62,349 nucleotides of DNA, from positions 1 through 62,349 of the forward strand of contig CANOUR010000006.1 in the NCBI GenBank assembly GCA_947570265.1. The letters run 5' to 3'. Below are positions 9,271-18,527 of the stretch, piece after piece. Position 1 is the stretch's first letter; every line of letters starts with the position of its first letter. Source of the stretch: an uncultured Bacteroidales bacterium (lineage in GTDB: Bacteria; Bacteroidota; Bacteroidia; Bacteroidales; Muribaculaceae). The notes under the pieces are model-generated. The model worked only from the letters and a program-made list of their open reading frames with translations, was not told the DNA's origin and ran no database searches. Both the position numbers and the translations under genes were made by a program.

Positions 9271-10965
9271 TCAGAACCTCAACGACGCACCGACCATGCC
9301 ATGCACACCCTGTTCGGGCGACAGGTCGAGCATCTCGGCATCGCGTCCGAGCAAATTCTCACCCCGCGCAAACACAGTCAACCGGCTATTCACAGCATAA
9401 CTGACATTCACTCCGAGCAACGATACGTTGCGCAACCCGACCCTTTCGTGGGCTACAGGAACGTGATTGAGCACTCCGTTTCCTGCATATGACCGATATA
9501 CCGCACGTCCTGCCCGCAACTGATATGCAATCTTGATGTTGAGTGGCTTGACCGGCCGCACACTTATATTTGCATCGACGACATGACAGGCACGGTCGCG
9601 ATAAGCATAATATGCTTTGTCATAGCCCGAAGGAGCTGCCGTGTAACATGCTTTTACTTCGAGCCAAGACCTGACTTTAGCACCGACTTCCGCTCCGACA
9701 TGTCCTCCGGCAATATCGGTATTTTCCCATAGCATTCCTCCTCCTGCAAGGTTTCCGGCCTCGACCGGCATAGCCCAGCTGTTGGCCTTTGCCCAGCCGC
9801 CATAAAGGCGCAACCACATGCCGCGCCACGGCCCGACTGTGACATCTGCATCCAGAGTGACAGGCAAATGACTCATTCCCGGTGCGGCATAAGGCACTTG
9901 CCTAAGAGCGAACTGCGACATGGAGGAGATCGGATTGAGATGCTCACCACCGGCGGCACGCACCGTCATTGCGAAAAATGACGACGGAGTCCATCCTACT
10001 TCAACATCGGGCGCGATGTGAAAAGCTTTGTCACCGTTGAACGTGATATCGATCCGCGGGCCGAGTGCAAGAGTCCACACACCGGTGTGTAGACGCCACA
10101 TCGGTGTGAGTGTAAGCACACCGGTCGTACCCCCATCATTGATAGCATATCCCGCAGATGGAAGCGCGACAGCGTGCGCCGACGACCCGAGTAGATCCAG
10201 ATCGACCATCAATCCGACCTGTGCATGATCCGACGTCGGCAACCATGCGTCAGCTCCGACGGCAAAATTGTGTTGTGACACACCCTTCGACAGACCTGCC
10301 GGAGCATCGACACCTGCCGACGAATAACCAAACCATCCGTATCGTGCGTCTATATTGTATTTCAAAGATCCGGATGCTGAATGCCAAGCAGCATCAACAT
10401 CAGCACGGTTGGATGTCAACCAATAGCCATGCTGACCTATGCGTGGCATGTTGTGGCGGTCGATTGTCCACGAGAACGAGCCTTCTATCATCGACTTTCC
10501 ACCAAAGGAATGCGCCACATCAATCCCTAACGCTCCGGCATGTGTGCGATACCACTCGCCTTTGCGGCTGTAGACATTGCTGTCCCATTGCAGCCATGCA
10601 CCGAGATCGGTAGTCTTGTTGTCGACCAACCTGTAGCCTGCCGACAACATACCATCAAACGCCGGAGCGCCAAGGGCAGCCATCAGGTAGCCACGTGAAC
10701 CAGCCAGCGCATCAGGATCAGTCCATCCGGCAGGATCGAGCCGCCTCACCGTAGCCGGGACATCGGTGGTGACAGCACGCTGCGTTGTAGATAGTTTGAC
10801 AGCCTCAACATCGGGAAGCGTCACATGCGGCATCAGAGGCAGACGTCTGGCATCTTTTTCAACCGGCAACAATTCACGGTCGACAGTGATCTCACGGTTG
10901 ATGTCCTGTGCATGCACTCCGCATGCCATGACAGCCATCGCCGCCATTATATATATTGATTTCAT
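9271..10965 (-). CDS. Outer-membrane beta-barrel protein (plug-less TonB-receptor-like)
   Basis: A 564-residue exported protein with a signal peptide ending near VHAQ, a short N-terminal region (ITVDRELLPVEKDARRLP) and then a long barrel ending in ASLRF, with the terminal Phe typical of BAM substrates. There is no obvious plug domain, so it is a porin-like or receptor-derived barrel rather than a complete TonB receptor. Its start overlaps the stop of the upstream TPR gene by 4 bases (ATGA), so the two are translationally coupled. Its stop directly abuts the stop of the methyltransferase gene on the other strand. Function is unknown; partnership with the TPR protein is inferred. Confidence 0.75.
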   Translation of the reverse strand: MKSIYIMAAMAVMACGVHAQDINREITVDRELLPVEKDARRLPLMPHVTLPDVEAVKLSTTQRAVTTDVPATVRRLDPAGWTDPDALAGSRGYLMAALGAPAFDGMLSAGYRLVDNKTTDLGAWLQWDSNVYSRKGEWYRTHAGALGIDVAHSFGGKSMIEGSFSWTIDRHNMPRIGQHGYWLTSNRADVDAAWHSASGSLKYNIDARYGWFGYSSAGVDAPAGLSKGVSQHNFAVGADAWLPTSDHAQVGLMVDLDLLGSSAHAVALPSAGYAINDGGTTGVLTLTPMWRLHTGVWTLALGPRIDITFNGDKAFHIAPDVEVGWTPSSFFAMTVRAAGGEHLNPISSMSQFALRQVPYAAPGMSHLPVTLDADVTVGPWRGMWLRLYGGWAKANSWAMPVEAGNLAGGGMLWENTDIAGGHVGAEVGAKVRSWLEVKACYTAAPSGYDKAYYAYRDRACHVVDANISVRPVKPLNIKIAYQLRAGRAVYRSYAGNGVLNHVPVAHERVGLRNVSLLGVNVSYAVNSRLTVFARGENLLGRDAEMLDLSPEQGVHGMVGASLRF

Positions 10966-13940
10966 TTCGATAGTCTTTTGTTGATCATGTCGATGATGTC
11001 GGTTTCTTTGCCTGGATAATTGGAGCGCAGGCTCTTGAGATATTCATCAGCCTCAAATTTATCTCCACGGCTTCGCAATATATCGCTATACACAATGAAT
11101 CCGCGAGCAAGCCAATAGCTGTGTGGCGGATTGGCATTTATGAACGAGTCGGCTGTACGGGCCGCATCCTTCAACAACCCGCGATCGAGTTGCGACTGCG
11201 CAAGCGCGACAGCACTCATCGAACCGTAAAGTGTGGCCGGATTGGCGGCAAGCGCACTCCACTCACGGTCGGCATCTTTGTGGCGCTTGAGCCGATCAAG
11301 TGACACGGCACGCAAATATCGTGCCTCATCGAGGCTTTCGGCCGGAGCGGCACTCGAAGCCAGCAATGTCTCAGCTATCGCAACCACATCTTTATCGCGC
11401 TTGAGATGCGACGCACATCGCATGACACCCATTCGGGCGCTGTGAAGGGCTACCGTGCCCGATGCACTTTCCTCAAGCTTCTTGAACGATGCAAGCGCAT
11501 CGCGATATTTGCCGAGCGACTGCTCAGCCTCACCCTTTATGAGCAGCGCCTGTGGTGCTGCCTCGGAATGTGGATAACGCTCCACCACTTCAGCTGCAAG
11601 ACTCACAGCCTTGTTGGCATCACCGGAGTTCCACGCGTTTTCAGCCAGATAATATGTAGCTTTGGCGCGCGACACTCCCGTAGGATAATTCTTCAGATAC
11701 TTGTCGATAAGTGCGGTCTTTCCCTCAGTGGCATAAGCCTGCTCGGCGGCCTCGAATGCCAGACGATCCATCTCCACCGCATCGAGCTGCGGAGCATCAG
11801 GCACACCGGCAACAAAATCGGCATAATCATGAAGACGCCCCTCGGATGCATACAGACGCTTTAGATCGTCGGCGGCAAGGCGTGCCTCATCGCTTGAAGG
11901 ATACGACGATATCACTTTCTTATATGTTTCCGCAGCACGCTTGCTGTCACCGCTGTTGAGGTATATCAGAGCCAGCTGCAGGTAACCGTTTCGGCCGGAA
12001 GCAGTCGACGCATGCTCCGACACCAGACGATTGTAGGTGGCGATCGCCCCCTTTGTATCACCTATAGCGGCCTGACTCTCGGCTTTTTCAAGGAGAGCCT
12101 GAGGCACGAGTCCCGTCGACGGGAAGTCTTTTACGAGACGATCGATATCGGCAATCTTCGCGCGATGATCGCCCTGCAGACCTTTTACAATGGCAAGCTG
12201 ATAGATAGCATAGTCTCCGCTCTGCGGCGACATATCATATGCCCTTCGGTAAGCATCGGCCGCACCGGCAAAGTCCGAGGCATAATAATGGCAGTCGCCT
12301 ATACGGTTATCTATATCGGCACGCAGTCGCGGATGTTCGTGTGAAGCTGCTTTCGATGCATCGGTCGCCGCTTTCAGCGCTGCCTTATATTGTCCCGCAG
12401 AGAACCGGGCGTATGTCAGATCGTAGAGTGCGGTCAAACGGTTTGGATCATTATTTGCGGCATCTTTCAGATATCGCTCGTACATGCGCGCCGCACCATC
12501 ATAGTCACCGCGCGAGTACAGGCAGTCGCCGAGCCATAGACGGCTCTGACGCAGAATCTGTCTGTCGTAGCCGTCGCCCATCTGCTGCACCTGACGCAGA
12601 TGACTTTCGGCGGCGGCCATACGTCCCGACTGATATTCACGCGTGGCCATCACAAACAACACCCGCTGACGGGCAGCAAGTATGTCATGCGACGGATTTT
12701 TCACCCGCTCAATCGCCTGCAGGGCACTTTCGTAGTCATTGTCGGTGATATAACCGGTGACAAGATAACGCTCCACCTCCGGAGCATACCGCGAATCGGG
12801 GAACTCACCAAGGAAATCCTCGAGAATCTTCACTGAGCTTCCGAATGGCGCACGACCACCATCCATACGTGCCACGGCATAATTATAAAAGGCCGTTTCC
12901 TGTACTGCGCGGTCGTAATTCATGCGATAGGCATTTTCAAAAGCCATCACGGCACTATCGATGTCACCACGTCTCATATATGCCTGACCAAGGAAAAGAT
13001 AAGCACTCTGTGCCAATGCATTTCCTGTGGGTATCACCTGTTGCAGCAACTTTATGGCAGCATCGTCGTTGCCATTGCGATACTCATTCACACCGAGAAT
13101 ATAATAGACCGATGGGGAGGGATTCTCGACCATCGACGCATATTTCCAGAGGTATGGAGTGGCCTCGCTTTCCCGATCGAGATTGTAGAGCGACTCTCCC
13201 GCCACACGCATTGCCTCGGCCGAGAATTGCTTGTCGGCATCGTGGCGGTCGATAAGCTTACGCGCCATTGCGAGTGCTTTGGCCCATTCACGGCGAGAGA
13301 AACGCATCTGCATTATATAATAGGGAGCCGACGCACCCGGCTCGTCGACAGTGCTGACGCTTTCCATCAAAGGCAGAGCCGTGGCATAATCGTCATTCAG
13401 ATAGGCCACATAGGCACGGTAGAACCGAGCCGACTGCGCATAGCGGCCGGAACGCTCCAAACGCGACATATCGGCAATCGCTTCATTGTAGTCGCCAAGC
13501 ATCAGGCGGCAATATCCACGACGGTATATGAGATCTTCGGCCATATCTGCGTCCAACGAGCGCTCGTCAACGGCATCATATGCCCTGAATGCCTTAGCCC
13601 AGCGCTTCTCTGAAAAATCTATGTCTGCCAGAGCAATCATGGCATAGGCACGCATCGGTGAGGCCGGATACTCCCGCAGATATCGCTCAAGCAACTCAGC
13701 GGCCTGCGGCCGGCCACTGCCGGCAGCCGCCAATCCGCACCACAACAGCGTAGCTGGCTCGAGTTGCGGCGACAGCACATCGGCCTGACCAAGCTGATCA
13801 AGTGTTCCGGAGGCATTGCGATCGACCCACATCTGCAATCCACGCGACAGATAACCATCGGATTGCGGGGAACTTATCTGTGCTTGAGCCGAGAGCGTCA
13901 TAGCCACGGCCACGAGAACAATATGCTTTCGTTTCATCAT
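10962..13940 (-). CDS. Giant periplasmic TPR-repeat protein
   Basis: About 992 residues: a signal peptide (MMKRKHIVLVAVAMTLSAQA) followed by tetratricopeptide repeats over almost the whole length, such as AIKLLQQVIPTGNALAQSAYLFLG-type and GDIDSAVMAFENAYRM-type helical pairs. TPR solenoids are protein-binding scaffolds; in Bacteroidota similar long TPR proteins lie beside an outer-membrane barrel. The frame extends upstream to 13967, but a TAAATTTG promoter element lies inside that extension, so I start at ATG 13940 (ATG 13937 is equally possible). Translational coupling to the downstream barrel gene suggests a joint complex in the envelope. Confidence 0.85.
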   Translation of the reverse strand: MMKRKHIVLVAVAMTLSAQAQISSPQSDGYLSRGLQMWVDRNASGTLDQLGQADVLSPQLEPATLLWCGLAAAGSGRPQAAELLERYLREYPASPMRAYAMIALADIDFSEKRWAKAFRAYDAVDERSLDADMAEDLIYRRGYCRLMLGDYNEAIADMSRLERSGRYAQSARFYRAYVAYLNDDYATALPLMESVSTVDEPGASAPYYIMQMRFSRREWAKALAMARKLIDRHDADKQFSAEAMRVAGESLYNLDRESEATPYLWKYASMVENPSPSVYYILGVNEYRNGNDDAAIKLLQQVIPTGNALAQSAYLFLGQAYMRRGDIDSAVMAFENAYRMNYDRAVQETAFYNYAVARMDGGRAPFGSSVKILEDFLGEFPDSRYAPEVERYLVTGYITDNDYESALQAIERVKNPSHDILAARQRVLFVMATREYQSGRMAAAESHLRQVQQMGDGYDRQILRQSRLWLGDCLYSRGDYDGAARMYERYLKDAANNDPNRLTALYDLTYARFSAGQYKAALKAATDASKAASHEHPRLRADIDNRIGDCHYYASDFAGAADAYRRAYDMSPQSGDYAIYQLAIVKGLQGDHRAKIADIDRLVKDFPSTGLVPQALLEKAESQAAIGDTKGAIATYNRLVSEHASTASGRNGYLQLALIYLNSGDSKRAAETYKKVISSYPSSDEARLAADDLKRLYASEGRLHDYADFVAGVPDAPQLDAVEMDRLAFEAAEQAYATEGKTALIDKYLKNYPTGVSRAKATYYLAENAWNSGDANKAVSLAAEVVERYPHSEAAPQALLIKGEAEQSLGKYRDALASFKKLEESASGTVALHSARMGVMRCASHLKRDKDVVAIAETLLASSAAPAESLDEARYLRAVSLDRLKRHKDADREWSALAANPATLYGSMSAVALAQSQLDRGLLKDAARTADSFINANPPHSYWLARGFIVYSDILRSRGDKFEADEYLKSLRSNYPGKETDIIDMINKRLSK

Positions 13941-13945
13941 AACCA

Positions 13946-13953
13946 CAAATTTA
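13946..13953 (-). promoter_or_regulatory. Promoter -7 element for the TPR-barrel operon
   Basis: On the minus strand, TAAATTTG reads 13953 to 13946. The first ATG begins only 5 bases downstream, so the transcript should have no or almost no leader. I could not find a full TTTG at the -33 position. Confidence 0.6.
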
Positions 13954-14008
13954 CAGAGAAAGCACACATATCACACCACATTTACATGGGAATTTAGATT
14001 ATTATGCG

Positions 14009-14016
14009 TATTTTTG
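14009..14016 (+). promoter_or_regulatory. Promoter -7 element for the hydrolase gene
   Basis: TATTTTTG matches TAnnTTTG and ends 5 bases before ATG 14022, predicting a leaderless or near-leaderless mRNA. It lies back to back with the TPR-operon promoter. Confidence 0.6.
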
Positions 14017-14021
14017 GACAT

Positions 14022-15320
14022 ATGAAAGCTTTTATTTCTTTTATTGCAGGAGTTTTGCTTTCCACGGGTGCAACAGCGCAAGTGGCAGGTACGTGGAGCG
14101 GTAAACTTGAGTTGACGCCACAAGTGTCGTTGGAACTGGTGATCAATCTGCCTTCCGATGGCAGCAACGCCACTTTCGACTCACCTGATCAAGGCGCATA
14201 CGGGCTTCCGCTCGAGGTTGAATACAATCAAAACGACTCGATTGCCGTTGCATCCCCAAAAATTGGATTCTTTTTCTCGGGACGCATTGCCGACGGAAAC
14301 CTCACAGGCACTTTCCGTCAAGGGATGGTTACGCGACAACTCACGCTGACAGCTAAAAAAGAAACCGCCCACACAGCCGACCGTCCGCAAACACCCCGCC
14401 CTCCATATCCATACACTACCAAGGATGTGGAATTTGATGGCAGCGGTAACTCACATCTATGCGGCACTCTGACACTGCCCGACGATCCGGCGCCAGGAAA
14501 TCCCACCGTGCTGATGATCAGCGGCAGCGGTCTGCAAGATCGCGACGAAACGGTAATGGGTCACCGCCCGTTTGCCGTTATATCGGACTATCTCGCACGC
14601 CACGGCATCGCATCACTGCGCTATGACGACCGTGGCACAGGCAGCTCGACCGGCGACACCGACACTCTGACCACAGCTGGAAATATCGCTGATGCCCGCG
14701 CAGCCATCCAATGGCTACGCAGCAACACAAAATCGCAGCGTGTAGGAGCTATCGGCCACAGTGAAGGAGGTCGCATAGCATTTGCCATCCAGTCCGATTT
14801 CATAGTGGCTATTGCCGCACCTGCTTCGCGAGGCGACACACTGATCGCCGACCAAAACCGCGCGATGCTCACCGTTGGCGGCATGCCGGAGGAAATTGCC
14901 CGGATGTATGAGACAGCTCTCCTGAAAGTTGTCAACGGCACATCGGTCGACGAGGCCATAGCTTCGTGGAATCTGACTCCGGTGACGCGTCCCCTTACCG
15001 ACAATCTTCGAAAAGTGGCAGCTACCCGCCAACCATGGCTCGATTACTTCATGAAAGACGATCCTGCGGCTGACATAGCCGCCAGTCGCGATCTGCCAGT
15101 AATAGCATTTTATGGAAACAAGGACACACAAGTTACCGCCACGCTCAACGCTCCCCGCATGAGCGCGCTGAATCCCATAGCTGACATCAGGGTGATTGAT
15201 GGCCTTAACCACATGATGCAGCACTGCTCCACGGGAGCTGTAACAGAATACGCGAAAATTTCTGAGACCATCGCTCCGGAAGTGCTCGAAGCCATAGCCC
15301 GATGGATTCTCGGACTATAA
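14022..15320 (+). CDS. Secreted alpha/beta-hydrolase (esterase/peptidase-like)
   Basis: A 432-residue exported hydrolase. The signal peptide MKAFISFIAGVLLSTGATAQ is followed by a small beta-rich N-terminal domain (about 20-110) and then an alpha/beta-hydrolase fold. Visible elements are the oxyanion region SGSGLQDRDE, the RYDDRGTGSS strand, the nucleophile elbow GHSEGG, a late acidic turn AFYGNKDTQV and a catalytic-His region DGLNHMMQ. Substrate is unknown; the S9-like peptidase or carboxylesterase families are candidates. The frame opens at 14004, but the promoter element lies inside that extension, so ATG 14022 is preferred. Confidence 0.85.
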   Translation: MKAFISFIAGVLLSTGATAQVAGTWSGKLELTPQVSLELVINLPSDGSNATFDSPDQGAYGLPLEVEYNQNDSIAVASPKIGFFFSGRIADGNLTGTFRQGMVTRQLTLTAKKETAHTADRPQTPRPPYPYTTKDVEFDGSGNSHLCGTLTLPDDPAPGNPTVLMISGSGLQDRDETVMGHRPFAVISDYLARHGIASLRYDDRGTGSSTGDTDTLTTAGNIADARAAIQWLRSNTKSQRVGAIGHSEGGRIAFAIQSDFIVAIAAPASRGDTLIADQNRAMLTVGGMPEEIARMYETALLKVVNGTSVDEAIASWNLTPVTRPLTDNLRKVAATRQPWLDYFMKDDPAADIAASRDLPVIAFYGNKDTQVTATLNAPRMSALNPIADIRVIDGLNHMMQHCSTGAVTEYAKISETIAPEVLEAIARWILGL

Positions 15321-15355
15321 GAGCCTGTCTCACAGGAAAAGTACGGGAGAATTCC

Positions 15356-16828
15356 CTACACCCATTTGCGCAGAGAGAACACAAATTCCAATCCACCGGT
15401 CGACCGGTTGTGCACCGACAGTGTGCCGCCAAGCGATGTGATGGTGTTTTTGACGATCGGCAATCCCAGTCCTGTGCCACCAACCTTGCGTGACCGGCCG
15501 CTGTCAACACGGTAAAAGCGTTCGAACAGATGCGGCAGATGCTCCGGAGCCACCCCGTTTCCATTGTCGTAGAAAGCGAACACATAGAACTTCTGCGACT
15601 CTGACACGAGTGTCACCTTCATCTCCGTACCATGACTGTGTATGGCCGCGTTTTTCACCAGATTCATCAGCATGCCGCTAAGGAGATTGTTGTTGCCCTT
15701 GATATGACAATCGAGAGGCACATCATAGCTGAATTTCATTCCGCCGGACAGATTCGAGGCCTCGACATCATTCTTGATCGCATAAAGAAGATCGTGCATG
15801 TTGATGTCACTCACCGGTATATTGTCGGCTCCTTCTTCCAGACGCGTTATAGTCGATATATCGTTCATCAGAGAGCACAGACGCGCCACGTTATCGAGTG
15901 TACGCGTAAGAAAATGCGTACGCGTCGCATCGTCCATGTCGGGATTGTCAAGCACAGTCTCGAGATAACCTCTTATCACCCCTATCGGCGTCTTCAGCTC
16001 ATGATTGATATTATTGGTCAGCTGACGTCTCAGGCGGGCTTTCTCCTCCACGGCATGCAACGCGATACGGTGTTCGCGTTTGCCGTTCTCTATCGCTTCG
16101 ACACGCTGCTCATACATACGGAATATTTCACGCGATATATCTCCAAGCTCATCATGAGGAAGTTTGTCAAGATCGCCGACCGGTTTGCCCTCTGCGGCGC
16201 GATTGGCAAAATCACGCAACAGAGTGATGTTGCGTGTGAGCAGTTTTGTCGAAAAATAAACCACTACAGTTGCGGCAAGGGTCAGCACAATGGTCAGTAG
16301 CCACAGACTGCCGTCGCCTGCCAGCGTTCTCGACAGAGTGAATGTATAAGGCATTGCCGTACACACCGTCACATTGCCGTCGCGGCTGCTTGCCGTGGCG
16401 AAGAAAAACATTCCTTCCTTACCGACGTTGCGCACGAGCGCCTGACGTGAGTCATCGGGGGTGTCATACTCCTGAGCGACATCAAGATCATCGTGAGGCA
16501 ATGGCAATGGCTCGCCTATATGAGCCAGCAGATTGTCGTTTTCGTCATACACGCTGACATATATCTCGTCGAACACGGAGTTGTCGTAGTATTGACCGAC
16601 AAACTTCACAAAGTCGGGTATGTCAAGATTTTTCTCGTAAGCGTATATTATACGACTGTCAATCGCGGCAAGCTCCGAGCGTATGAACTCGGAGCGATAG
16701 CGCTTCTCATTGTTGTATTCCCACGCCACAAGTATGGCGATGATCGCCCACACGAGCAGCACCGTGGAGATGAAAAGCCTCCATCGGTAGGTATAACTTG
16801 ACTTTTTAATCCGATTCTTTAAAACCAT
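15356..16828 (-). CDS. Sensor histidine kinase (PhoR-like)
   Basis: A 490-residue membrane kinase: TM1 about 19-36, a periplasmic sensor region of about 135 residues, TM2 about 173-192, a HAMP-like linker, HisKA with phospho-acceptor His276 in NHELKTP, and HATPase with N box (NLVKNAA), G1 (DNGNGVAPEH) and G2 (GGTGLGLPI). Its first 23 bases overlap the response-regulator gene, so the pair is coupled. It belongs to the PhoR/WalK-like class; the signal is unknown. It is convergent with the hydrolase gene. Confidence 0.93.
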   Translation of the reverse strand: MVLKNRIKKSSYTYRWRLFISTVLLVWAIIAILVAWEYNNEKRYRSEFIRSELAAIDSRIIYAYEKNLDIPDFVKFVGQYYDNSVFDEIYVSVYDENDNLLAHIGEPLPLPHDDLDVAQEYDTPDDSRQALVRNVGKEGMFFFATASSRDGNVTVCTAMPYTFTLSRTLAGDGSLWLLTIVLTLAATVVVYFSTKLLTRNITLLRDFANRAAEGKPVGDLDKLPHDELGDISREIFRMYEQRVEAIENGKREHRIALHAVEEKARLRRQLTNNINHELKTPIGVIRGYLETVLDNPDMDDATRTHFLTRTLDNVARLCSLMNDISTITRLEEGADNIPVSDINMHDLLYAIKNDVEASNLSGGMKFSYDVPLDCHIKGNNNLLSGMLMNLVKNAAIHSHGTEMKVTLVSESQKFYVFAFYDNGNGVAPEHLPHLFERFYRVDSGRSRKVGGTGLGLPIVKNTITSLGGTLSVHNRSTGGLEFVFSLRKWV

Positions 16829-17522
16829 AGCCGAATCCGAGGCGGGTCACTATATTGCTCCCGTATTCACCTATTTTCTTGCGCAGGCGCGTGATGTTGG
16901 TGTCGATCGTGCGGTTGGTCACCACAACGTCGCCACTCCACACCTGACGAATGATCTCTTCGCGCGAATAGATGCGGTTGCTGCGCGTGAGAAAGAAAAG
17001 CAATAGTCCAAACTCGGTTTTCGTGAGATTTACAGGCTCGCCGTCGAGTGTACACGTCTTTGTATTGCGGTTGATGCGAAGACCTTTGAATACCACGTCC
17101 GGTTCCATCACGTCAGCAGGAGCCTCTTCTGTACGAGCCTTACGGGTGACACGGCTGCGACGCAACACAGCACGGACGCGTGCAAGCACCTCACTTATCA
17201 CAAACGGCTTGGTGACATAGTCATCCGCTCCGATATTGAGACCCATCACAGTGTCATCCTCGCCCGTCAGTGCCGAGCAGAATATGATAGGGGTTGTCTC
17301 AACTTCGGGATTATGGCGAACTCTCTTGGCAAAATCAAAGCCACTGAGTTTCTCCATCATTATATCTACGATGAAAAGGTCGTACTTGGCAAGATCGAGT
17401 TCAAGAGCTTCCTCGGCACTATATGCGCAATCCACCTCATATCCTTCTTTCTCAAGATTGAATTTAAGGATTTCGCAGAGCGCTTCCTCATCGTCTATAA
17501 CTAGAATTTTTATTCCTGTCAT
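16806..17522 (-). CDS. OmpR/PhoB-family response regulator
   Basis: A 238-residue regulator with a receiver domain (phospho-Asp53 in VDIMM, acidic pair D10/D11, Lys105 in TKPF), a linker, and a winged-helix DNA-binding domain of OmpR/PhoB type (TKTEFGLLLFF to TRLGFGYGFKE). It precedes and overlaps its kinase. Target genes cannot be read from the sequence. The upstream gap contains a hairpin-like inverted repeat (17584-17608) that may be regulatory. Confidence 0.93.
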   Translation of the reverse strand: MTGIKILVIDDEEALCEILKFNLEKEGYEVDCAYSAEEALELDLAKYDLFIVDIMMEKLSGFDFAKRVRHNPEVETTPIIFCSALTGEDDTVMGLNIGADDYVTKPFVISEVLARVRAVLRRSRVTRKARTEEAPADVMEPDVVFKGLRINRNTKTCTLDGEPVNLTKTEFGLLLFFLTRSNRIYSREEIIRQVWSGDVVVTNRTIDTNITRLRKKIGEYGSNIVTRLGFGYGFKESD

Positions 17523-17583
17523 AGCAAAATGTTAATATTTCTGATTAATATGTTGACAACAGCGCAACTGACGCTTATATCGA

Positions 17584-17608
17584 CCGCTAAAATACAAATT
17601 TTAGGCGG
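17584..17608. repeat. Inverted repeat upstream of the response regulator
   Basis: CCGCTAAAAT (17584-17593) pairs with ATTTTAGGCGG (17598-17608) with a single bulged G across a 4-base loop. It sits in the 236-base gap between the divergent response-regulator and barrel genes and could be an operator or part of a leader hairpin. No other gene is visible in this gap. Confidence 0.45.
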
Positions 17609-17733
17609 CAAAGACCGGTTAATAAATGTTAAACCAACATGCGTAACCGTCTTGTAATCCATTTGTGAGCATTCCCTAACATCGACAAACCGCTGTTTAT
17701 ACACTTGCCGGGATGCCACATCACCTTTTTTTG

Positions 17734-17741
17734 TAACTTTG
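17734..17741 (+). promoter_or_regulatory. Promoter -7 element for the small barrel gene
   Basis: TAACTTTG matches TAnnTTTG and lies 17 bases ahead of ATG 17759. It falls inside the upstream extension of the open frame and so excludes the earlier ATG at 17714 as the likely start. Confidence 0.65.
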
Positions 17742-17758
17742 CGACAAACTATCATATT

Positions 17759-18514
17759 ATGCGCCGCATTCTTTCTGCATTGGTATGTCTGGCAGCTACC
17801 ATTTCCTCAGCAGCCTCGGACTACACGCCATTTATCGACCATAGCAAACCTGAACGACTCCTCAATTTCGACATCCATGCACTGCTTGGTGGAGTCACTG
17901 TCACACAAAACTACCGCAGTTGTTTCCCGCAGATTTCCGAAATGGCCATCACCACCGGGGTCTCAACGGGCGCCGGAGCTACTGCACACGCTGCCATCAC
18001 CAACTTCATCTCGCTTGGCACAGAGGTCAATTTCCTCATCAACAACTACAGGATGAATCTTGCGGTCGCCGACGATGATGCCACATCGATCACCGACGTG
18101 TTCGTGCGGAATCATTTCTACACCCTCAATTTTCCGGTATACATCACGCTCGATTTCAACCTCGGTGGCAATGTGAAGTGGAATGTAGATGCCGGAGGCT
18201 ACTACAGCTACGGCCTTTCAGGCTCATCGAAATCAACGCTCTACAGCGCTCAGGTGAATCCCATGGGGCAACTCATAACCACCTATACAAACGGTCGCGC
18301 CGACTACTACAACTCGGAGGAGACATTCATCACATCGTTCTACAGAGGCGACTACGGACTTCACTTAGCCACAGGACTGATGTTCAGGCAGCGGGTGAAA
18401 GTGGGGGTTCGCATGCAGATCGGATTCAAGAATGTAGCCAACACATTCGACGCCGTTCGACGCCCAAACACCCACAATTTCAACTTCTTCGGCACATTGG
18501 GCTGGTGCTTCTGA
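17759..18514 (+). CDS. Small outer-membrane beta-barrel protein (PorT-like)
   Basis: A 251-residue exported protein. The signal peptide MRRILSALVCLAATISSAAS is followed by alternating hydrophobic and aromatic strands typical of eight- to ten-stranded Bacteroidota barrels (OMP_b-brl_2/PorT-like), ending in FGTLGWCF with a terminal Phe. The exact family and role are uncertain. It is transcribed alone and converges with sufB, leaving only 13 bases between the stops. Confidence 0.75.
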   Translation: MRRILSALVCLAATISSAASDYTPFIDHSKPERLLNFDIHALLGGVTVTQNYRSCFPQISEMAITTGVSTGAGATAHAAITNFISLGTEVNFLINNYRMNLAVADDDATSITDVFVRNHFYTLNFPVYITLDFNLGGNVKWNVDAGGYYSYGLSGSSKSTLYSAQVNPMGQLITTYTNGRADYYNSEETFITSFYRGDYGLHLATGLMFRQRVKVGVRMQIGFKNVANTFDAVRRPNTHNFNFFGTLGWCF

Positions 18515-18527
18515 CCCGCAGTCAGCA

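Noticed and set aside
15632..16300. Plus-strand frame (222 residues) opposite the PhoR-like kinase
   Set aside because: Antisense to the conserved kinase core; no independent signal for coding.
17519..17755. Minus-strand 78-residue frame upstream of the PhoB-like regulator
   Set aside because: It covers the intergenic control region, with unusual composition and no start context; probably chance.
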